Assembly: GCA_003542295.1 (NCBI GenBank)
Contig: DPKX01000254.1
Coordinates: forward strand, 1-11,382
Direction: 5' to 3'
Origin: Candidatus Atribacter hydrocarboniphilus
GTDB taxonomy: Bacteria; Atribacterota; Atribacteria; Atribacterales; Atribacteraceae
DNA: 11,382 nt
The translations under genes and the position numbers were made by a program. Shown piece after piece: positions 6,844-11,382 of this stretch. Below the pieces are notes generated by a model that was given only the letters and a program-made list of their open reading frames with translations, ran no database searches and was not told the origin of the DNA. Each line of letters opens with the position of its first letter. The first letter of the stretch is position 1.

Positions 6844-8193
6844 ATGAATAGAGAAATACCATTAGTTGTTATTGCAGGAAAGACCAATGTCGGAAAGTCA
6901 ACACTCTTCAACCGTCTTTCGGGACGAAGGATTACCATTGTTGATTCAACTCCAGGCGTAACCAGAGATATTATTGAAAATATCATTGAAATAGAAGGGG
7001 TTCAGATTCGATTAGTCGATACCGCTGGCATTGAATTGGCTGTTTCGCCGGATGATCCTCTGCAAACCGAATCGGAAAAAAAAGTGTGGGAAGCCATCAA
7101 GAAAGCTGACTGTATTTTGTTGGTTCTTGATGGAAAAGAAGAAATGACCAGCGTTGATCATGAATTAATAAGTCGTTTACGTCGAGTGCAGGATGCTATT
7201 ATTCCAGTCGTCAACAAAAGAGAAGGGATGACCCATTTAGGCTTACTATCGGATTTCTATACTTTAGGATTTGATGACGTCGTGCAGATATCGGCAGTAC
7301 ATGGAGATGGAATTCCTCAATTAAAATCTATCCTTTTCAACCGTTTGAAAAGGAGTACTGAATCGGATGATGCTCAACAATTAGAGCATCATGATTTTCG
7401 TATTGCTATTGTTGGTAAGCCGAACGTTGGAAAATCAACCTTATTTAATATGTTGTTGGAAAGTGACCGATCTATAGTGAGCACTATTCCAGGAACGACT
7501 CGAGATCCCTTGGAATCATCTCTGATTAGCGGAGGATACGGACGATATCAACTGGTGGATACAGCCGGTTTGGCTCGTAAATCACGTATCAAAGAGGATA
7601 TCGCCTTTTATGCCACAGTACGGACCATGGAAAAAATTGCTGAAACCAATTTGTGCGTATTAGTCCTTGATGTTTTAGAGGGAATTAGCCAGCAGGATAG
7701 GCACATTGCCAATGAAATTTATCAACAAAAAAAGTGTTGTCTTATTTTCCTGAATAAGATGGATTTAATTCCTGAGCGATTGACTCGAAAAAAGGTTGAG
7801 GAAACCAAAAGGTGGATTTGGAGCGAATTAAATTTATTAGACTTTGCTTCGGTTTTGGTTGGGTCGGCGACCGACCAAAACCTAAAGCCCCATTTTTTAG
7901 CCCAGTTTGCAGCTATTGCCAGCCGTTATTATCAACGGCTTAGAACTAGCTTTATCAATCGAGAAATCAAGGAAAAGATTAACGATTTAAATATCAGCAT
8001 GGGGAAAGGAAGACTCCTCCGTACCTATTATGGATATCAAGAGCTCAATGCTCCCCCTCGTTTTTCATTTTTAACCAATTTTAAAGGAAATGATCGAGAA
8101 CTGGAGAGAAGCATTCATAGTATTGAAAAAATCATTCGTCAGGAAGGTGACTGGGAAGGTGTGCCCCTCCGCATCGAACTTAAAAATAAATAA
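6844..8193 (+). CDS. der: Ribosome-assembly GTPase Der (EngA)
   Basis: Der is a double-GTPase that helps late 50S subunit assembly. The 449 residues hold GTPase domain 1 (about 1-165), GTPase domain 2 (about 183-355) and a C-terminal KH-like domain (about 360-449, ending GDWEGVPLRIELKNK). Domain 1 has the P-loop GKTNVGKS at 12-19 and DTAG at 59-62, but its G4 motif reads NKRE at 124-127 where NKxD is expected. Domain 2 is fully canonical: GKPNVGKS at 191-198, PGTTRD, DTAGL, and NKMD at 304-307. The KH-like segment GKGRLLRTYYGYQ and APPRFSFLTNF matches the family. The start has AAGGAAAA a few bases upstream, and a 9-base gap separates it from ispH. Confidence 0.97.
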   Translation: MNREIPLVVIAGKTNVGKSTLFNRLSGRRITIVDSTPGVTRDIIENIIEIEGVQIRLVDTAGIELAVSPDDPLQTESEKKVWEAIKKADCILLVLDGKEEMTSVDHELISRLRRVQDAIIPVVNKREGMTHLGLLSDFYTLGFDDVVQISAVHGDGIPQLKSILFNRLKRSTESDDAQQLEHHDFRIAIVGKPNVGKSTLFNMLLESDRSIVSTIPGTTRDPLESSLISGGYGRYQLVDTAGLARKSRIKEDIAFYATVRTMEKIAETNLCVLVLDVLEGISQQDRHIANEIYQQKKCCLIFLNKMDLIPERLTRKKVEETKRWIWSELNLLDFASVLVGSATDQNLKPHFLAQFAAIASRYYQRLRTSFINREIKEKINDLNISMGKGRLLRTYYGYQELNAPPRFSFLTNFKGNDRELERSIHSIEKIIRQEGDWEGVPLRIELKNK

Positions 8194-8200
8194 TCAATTG

Positions 8201-9097
8201 ATGAATGAGTTTGGTGAATATTTAGAATTCGAGCGGCATTACTCTCCTCATACCGTTGAGAATTATCTGCGTGTTATTCATCAATTCAATAATTTTTTAA
8301 CGAAGACCAACCAAAGAAGTCTAACCGAAGTTGATGCCTCAGACATAGCCGGGTTTATGGCTTTCCTTAAAACGGTTTCCCATTTAATGAGAGTATCTCA
8401 GTTGAACCGCTTATCGGCTTTAAAAACCTTTTATCGTTATTTGCGAAAAAAAGGGAAAATTCAAAAAAATCCATGTGATGGTATCGGAGGTTTAAGAGAG
8501 GAAAAAAGCCTTCCTACCTTTTTTTCTCAACCGGAAATCAATCGATTTTTAGACTATTTGGAAGACCGTTTTCGGAAAAAACCAGATTTTCTTCAGGCTC
8601 GCAATCGGGCTCTCTTTGAAATTCTTTATTCTTCAGGGTTGCGGGTTGGGGAAGTTGTTGGACTTAAAACCATCGATTTGAATTTTCATCAAAAAATCCT
8701 GAAAGTTCGAGGAAAAGGCGGAAAAGAGAGAATTGTTCCCTTTAACGAAAAAGCCCTTCAGGCCGTTCGAGACTATTTAGCTTTTCGTCATCCGGAAAAA
8801 CCGGTTCAAGAACTTTTTTTAAATTATCTCCAACAACCCTTAACGACCCGTGGAGTACGGGTCATTTTAAATAAAATCTTATCAGAGATTGGCATGGTAA
8901 AAAAAGCTTCTCCCCATACCTTTCGTCACAGCTTTGCCAGCCATTTTCTTTCAGGAGGAGCTGAAATGAGGATTGTTCAGGAAGCACTGGGACACTCCAG
9001 TCTTTCTACTACCCAGATTTACACCCATTTAAATTGGGACAAGATGAAAAAGGTTTATGAAAACGCTCACCCCCGATCCCATAAAAAGGAGGATTAA
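8201..9097 (+). CDS. xerC: Tyrosine recombinase XerC (CodV-like), chromosome dimer resolution
   Basis: The 298-residue tyrosine recombinase has an N-terminal SAM-like DNA-binding domain (about 1-90; HYSPHTVENYLRVIHQF) and a C-terminal catalytic domain. All six catalytic residues are present: R148 (GLRVGE), K172 (RGKGGKER), H239 and R242 (HTFRHSF), H265 (LGHSS) and the nucleophile Y274 (IYTHLN). R148 and K172 match E. coli XerC/XerD numbering, and the later four are each one lower than the XerC positions, so it fits XerC better than XerD. The position before hslVU mirrors Bacillus codV-clpQ-clpY. The ATG at 8201 (or TTG at 8198) gives the expected family start; no clear ribosome binding site is seen. 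An in-frame extension to 8090 would run through the end of der and is not homologous. It lies 7 bases after der and touches hslV. Confidence 0.93.
   Translation: MNEFGEYLEFERHYSPHTVENYLRVIHQFNNFLTKTNQRSLTEVDASDIAGFMAFLKTVSHLMRVSQLNRLSALKTFYRYLRKKGKIQKNPCDGIGGLREEKSLPTFFSQPEINRFLDYLEDRFRKKPDFLQARNRALFEILYSSGLRVGEVVGLKTIDLNFHQKILKVRGKGGKERIVPFNEKALQAVRDYLAFRHPEKPVQELFLNYLQQPLTTRGVRVILNKILSEIGMVKKASPHTFRHSFASHFLSGGAEMRIVQEALGHSSLSTTQIYTHLNWDKMKKVYENAHPRSHKKED
9084..9093 (+). promoter_or_regulatory. Strong ribosome binding site of hslV
   Basis: AAAAAGGAGG-type purine run at the end of xerC, with the GGAGG core ending a few bases before the hslV ATG at 9098. It is the strongest Shine-Dalgarno inside the long gene cluster and suggests that hslV is translated efficiently in its own right, not only by coupling. 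Confidence 0.7.
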
Positions 9098-9631
9098 ATG
9101 AAGATTATATCAACAACAGTTCTTGGTGTTTTACGAAATGGAAAAGCAGCAATGGCTTGTGACGGACAGGTAACCATGAATGAATCGGTGTTAAAGAGTG
9201 GAGCTAAAAAAATACGAACTCTTTATCAAGGGAAAGTTTTAGCTGGCTTTGCCGGAGCCGGTGCTGATTGTCTTACTCTGCTGGATCGTTTTGAGGAAAA
9301 ACTGAATTCTTATAGTGGAAATCTTTCTCGGGCTGCCATTGAGTTGACTAAAATGTGGAGGACTGATAAAGTTCTCAGGCATCTTGAAGCTTTATTACTA
9401 GTCATGGATTTAGAGCATGTATTAATTATTTCCGGAAAAGGAGATGTAATCGAACCGGACGAATCATTGGCAGCTATTGGTTCGGGAGGCAATTATGCTT
9501 TGTCTGCCGCCAAAGCATTATATCGGAATACTGATATGGATGCAGAAGCGATCGCTCGTCGGTCCTTGGAAATAGCTGCAGAAATCTGCATTTATACCAA
9601 CGATCAGATTCACTTGGAAGCTTTGGGATAA
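9098..9631 (+). CDS. hslV: ATP-dependent protease peptidase subunit HslV (ClpQ)
   Basis: HslV forms the double hexameric proteolytic core that works with the HslU ATPase on misfolded and regulatory proteins in the cytosol. The 177-residue protein carries a short propeptide, MKIIS, before the catalytic threonine T6 (TTVLGVLRNG). With T6 as residue 1 of the mature chain, D17 (in CDGQVT), K33 (SGAKKIR) and S124 (AIGSGG) all fall at the family positions, so the N-terminal nucleophile active site is complete. A cysteine (C21) replaces the residue, usually Gly or Ala, just before the D of DGQVT. A short propeptide of this kind occurs in Thermotoga HslV, whereas E. coli loses only Met. It starts directly after the xerC stop and is followed by hslU after 42 bases. 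Confidence 0.97.
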   Translation: MKIISTTVLGVLRNGKAAMACDGQVTMNESVLKSGAKKIRTLYQGKVLAGFAGAGADCLTLLDRFEEKLNSYSGNLSRAAIELTKMWRTDKVLRHLEALLLVMDLEHVLIISGKGDVIEPDESLAAIGSGGNYALSAAKALYRNTDMDAEAIARRSLEIAAEICIYTNDQIHLEALG

Positions 9632-9673
9632 AACAGGGGGGAAAGATGTTTCAAAAGAAAGGAAGAGATTGAT

Positions 9674-11071
9674 ATGGAACACATTGATGATTTTTTAACC
9701 CCGGAAGAAATTGTCCGAGAATTAGATAAATATATTATAGGCCAAGAAGACGCTAAAAAATCGGTTGCAATTGCCCTTCGTAACCGGATTCGACGAAGGT
9801 TGCTTCCTCAAGATTTGGCCGAAGAGATTACCCCCAAAAATATCATTATGATCGGTCCAACTGGAGTAGGTAAAACTGAAATTGCCCGTCGAATTGCAAA
9901 ACTGACTGGTGCACCTTTTATGAAGGTTGAAGCAACCAAATTCACCGAGGTTGGTTATGTGGGAAGAGATGTTGAATCAATTATTCGGGATCTCGCAGAA
10001 TTATCACTACGGATGGTAAAAAGTGAAAAGATAAGCGCACAAGAAGGGAAAACCAGATGGATCGTCGAAGAACGCTTGCTGGACCTTCTTTTGAATAGAA
10101 AAATAACCCCGGAAGACCTTGATGAGGCTTCTTCTTCAGAAAGTAGTCCTCGGGTTGATGTGGTATGGCCGACACCTTCTTCCTCGGCTGAGCGTACTCG
10201 AGAAAAGATACGGGAGAAATTGCGCCAAGGTGAATTGGAAGATCGAGAAATCGAAATTGAGATTGAAGAGAGTTCAATGCCGATAGAGGTTGTGAATGTT
10301 GGAGGCTTGGATAATATGGGCATTGACTTTTCCGGTCTTTTTGGAGGAATGTTTCCCTCCCGAAAAAAGAAAAAACGAGTAAAAGTCAAAGATGCCCGGG
10401 AAATTCTTTTCAATCAAGAAGCTCAAAAGTTGCTGGATATGGATGATGTAAAAAGTGAAGCCATCCGACGGGTAGAGGAAAGTGGGATTGTCTTTATCGA
10501 TGAGATTGACAAAATCGCCTCACCAGGGGGGAGGGACACTCATGGCCCCGATGTTTCCCGGGGAGGAGTGCAGCGTGACCTTTTACCGATTGTAGAAGGC
10601 TCGACAGTGGTGACCAAACATGGGGCAATTCGTACCAACCATATTCTTTTTATTGCGGCTGGTGCCTTTTCCCATACTAAACCATCAGATTTGCTTCCTG
10701 AATTACAGGGGCGGTTTCCAATACGGGTTGAGCTTTCAGCGCTGAGCGAGGAAGATCTATATCGAATCGTTGTCGAGCCCTATAATTCTCTAGTGAAGCA
10801 GTATACTGCCCTGCTATCTACTGAAGGCATTGGGTTGCAGTTTACTGATGATGGTCTTCGTGAAATAGCTCATATATCCTCTGTTCTAAACCAAAAAATG
10901 GAGAATATCGGTGCCCGTCGTTTACACACTGTAGTTGAGCGAGTTCTCCAAGATATTTCTTTTAAGGCACCGAATTTAAAACCAAAAGAAATGGTTATTG
11001 ATCAAGCTTATATTCAAGAGCGATTGAAAAATGTTTTACAAGATGAGGATGTCACCCGTTATATTTTGTAG
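9674..11071 (+). CDS. hslU: ATP-dependent protease ATPase subunit HslU (ClpY)
   Basis: HslU is the AAA+ hexamer that unfolds substrates and feeds them to HslV. The 465 residues show Walker A GPTGVGKT at 61-68, the pore loop GYVG at 94-97 within TEVGYVGRDVES, Walker B VFIDEID at 273-279, and the sensor and arginine-finger region (DLLPELQGRFPIRVEL). The intermediate I domain, about 110-245, is charged and includes GGLDNMGIDFSGLFGGMF followed by a Lys/Arg run. The C-terminus EDVTRYIL corresponds to the tail that inserts into HslV to activate it. The ATG at 9674 is preceded by AAAGGAAGAG at 9658-9667. The 42-base gap after hslV holds a second, stronger purine run and an 8-codon open frame. No clear terminator follows. 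Confidence 0.98.
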   Translation: MEHIDDFLTPEEIVRELDKYIIGQEDAKKSVAIALRNRIRRRLLPQDLAEEITPKNIIMIGPTGVGKTEIARRIAKLTGAPFMKVEATKFTEVGYVGRDVESIIRDLAELSLRMVKSEKISAQEGKTRWIVEERLLDLLLNRKITPEDLDEASSSESSPRVDVVWPTPSSSAERTREKIREKLRQGELEDREIEIEIEESSMPIEVVNVGGLDNMGIDFSGLFGGMFPSRKKKKRVKVKDAREILFNQEAQKLLDMDDVKSEAIRRVEESGIVFIDEIDKIASPGGRDTHGPDVSRGGVQRDLLPIVEGSTVVTKHGAIRTNHILFIAAGAFSHTKPSDLLPELQGRFPIRVELSALSEEDLYRIVVEPYNSLVKQYTALLSTEGIGLQFTDDGLREIAHISSVLNQKMENIGARRLHTVVERVLQDISFKAPNLKPKEMVIDQAYIQERLKNVLQDEDVTRYIL

Positions 11072-11100
11072 CTCCATTTATAGATAAATAGGAATTATGG

Positions 11101-11130
11101 TTGAAATATTTTTCCCTTTCATGATATACT
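11101..11130 (+). promoter_or_regulatory. Predicted sigma-70-type promoter for rpsB
   Basis: TTGAAA at 11101-11106 is a five-of-six match to the -35 consensus. TATACT at 11125-11130 is a five-of-six match to the -10 consensus and is preceded by TG one base upstream (extended -10). The spacer is 18 bases. The predicted transcription start is near 11137, giving a leader of about 114 bases. It lies in the only long gap of the window, so rpsB probably starts its own transcription unit. Confidence 0.68.
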
Positions 11131-11134
11131 GTGC

Positions 11135-11250
11135 CCGATTTATGCATAGCATAAGAATAAATTCTCATGTCGGATACCTATTCCGGTGATCTCCCCAAAG
11201 GAGATTAACCATTGGTTCGGCAGAGGAAAAAACCGGAAGGAGAATTATTT
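11135..11250 (+). promoter_or_regulatory. Structured rpsB mRNA leader, candidate S2 autoregulatory element
   Basis: Several complementary segments can be seen. TTATGC at 11140-11145 pairs with GCATAA at 11149-11154 around a 3-base loop, inside a possible CCGA (11135-11138) / TCGG (11170-11173) stem. ATCTCC at 11189-11194 pairs with GGAGAT at 11200-11205. AACC at 11207-11210 pairs with GGTT at 11214-11217. TTCCGG at 11181-11186 is perfectly complementary to CCGGAA at 11233-11238, which includes the first half of the rpsB ribosome binding site; that helix would enclose the two preceding hairpins as a three-way junction. Leaders through which a ribosomal protein represses its own gene are well known. 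That this one binds S2 is inference; the folding was done by eye. Confidence 0.5.
11235..11242 (+). promoter_or_regulatory. Ribosome binding site of rpsB
   Basis: GGAAGGAG lies 8 bases before the rpsB ATG at 11251. Its first four bases fall in the CCGGAA segment that can pair with TTCCGG at 11181-11186. Its GGAGA end (11239-11243) can alternatively pair with TCTCC at 11190-11194. Confidence 0.8.
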
Positions 11251-11382
11251 ATGATCGTTACCATGAAGCAATTATTGGAAGCTGGGGTTCATTTTGGTCA
11301 TCAAACTCGCCGTTGGAATCCAAAAATGAAACCCTATATTTTTACCGAAAGAAATAATATTTACATTATTGATTTACAAAAA
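11251..11382 (+). CDS. rpsB: 30S ribosomal protein S2, N-terminal part cut by window edge
   Basis: The first 44 codons read into the right edge. [20 protein letters not shown] followed by [20 protein letters not shown] is the unmistakable N-terminus of ribosomal protein S2, a late-binding protein of the small subunit that is needed to load S1 in many bacteria. The ATG at 11251 gives the usual short lead MIVT and has a strong ribosome binding site. In most bacteria rpsB is followed by tsf, and often by pyrH and frr; these would lie outside the window. The gene follows hslU by about 180 bases and appears to have its own promoter and regulated leader. Confidence 0.98.
   Translation, partial: MIVTMKQLLEAGVHFGHQTRRWNPKMKPYIFTERNNIYIIDLQK

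Noticed and set aside
8090..8200. Extension of the recombinase to ATG 8090
   Set aside because: It would overlap der by over 100 bases with unconserved residues; starting at 8201 gives XerC/D numbering for R148 and K172.
8201..9097. Tyrosine recombinase as the integrase of a mobile element
   Set aside because: The length and active-site spacing are those of XerC, the neighbours are hslVU and der, and no attachment site, inverted repeat or cargo gene is visible.
9955..10413. Open frame of 152 codons on the minus strand
   Set aside because: It lies wholly inside hslU, opposite the I-domain region. Its Ser/Arg-rich translation resembles no family and reflects hslU codon composition.
11072..11100. 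Rho-independent terminator after hslU
   Set aside because: Only a weak TTTAT/ATAAA pairing with a 2-base loop is seen, with no GC-rich stem and no following T-run.
11189..11205. ATCTCC/GGAGAT hairpin as a terminator or attenuator
   Set aside because: No T-run follows the stem, so intrinsic termination is unlikely; it is treated as part of the rpsB leader.

Overview
This is a densely packed housekeeping segment of a bacterial chromosome. All 15 genes are on the + strand, most adjacent genes overlap or nearly touch, and only one intergenic gap exceeds 100 bases (about 180 bases before rpsB). The DNA is moderately AT-rich. I see no mobile element, CRISPR array, tRNA, rRNA or defence system. The organism looks like an anaerobic or deep-branching bacterium of Thermotogota, Atribacterota or Firmicutes-like affinity. 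The evidence is a TrpRS with a predicted iron-sulfur Cys motif of the type known from Thermotoga maritima, an HslV with a 5-residue propeptide as I recall for Thermotoga, a Bacillus-type AroH, an scpA-scpB-rluB cluster and a xerC-hslV-hslU cluster as in Bacillus. The phylum is a tentative inference.

Layout. Positions 1-1205 hold the tail of a probable CCA-adding tRNA nucleotidyltransferase and trpS (tRNA maturation and charging). Positions 1213-3056 hold a short scpA-like kleisin gene, scpB and an RluB/RsuA-type pseudouridine synthase (chromosome condensation, rRNA modification). Positions 3043-5313 hold a cobalamin adenosyltransferase-family gene, aroH and aroA (corrinoid and aromatic amino acid metabolism). 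Positions 5310-8193 hold cmk, ispH and der (CMP phosphorylation, the last MEP isoprenoid step, 50S ribosome assembly). Positions 8201-11071 hold xerC, hslV and hslU (chromosome dimer resolution and an ATP-dependent protease). From 11072 there is an apparent new promoter, a structured leader, and the start of rpsB (ribosomal protein S2), cut by the window edge.

The spacing suggests that everything up to hslU is read as one or a few long polycistronic messages with much translational coupling. I find no convincing terminator or internal promoter before the one at 11101-11130. No wholly new system is visible. The points most worth a second look are the Cys motif in TrpRS, the ScpA homologue missing its N-terminal SMC-binding part, the atypical corrinoid-site segment in the CobO-like protein, the NKRE G4 motif in Der, and an rpsB leader that can fold so as to mask its ribosome binding site.
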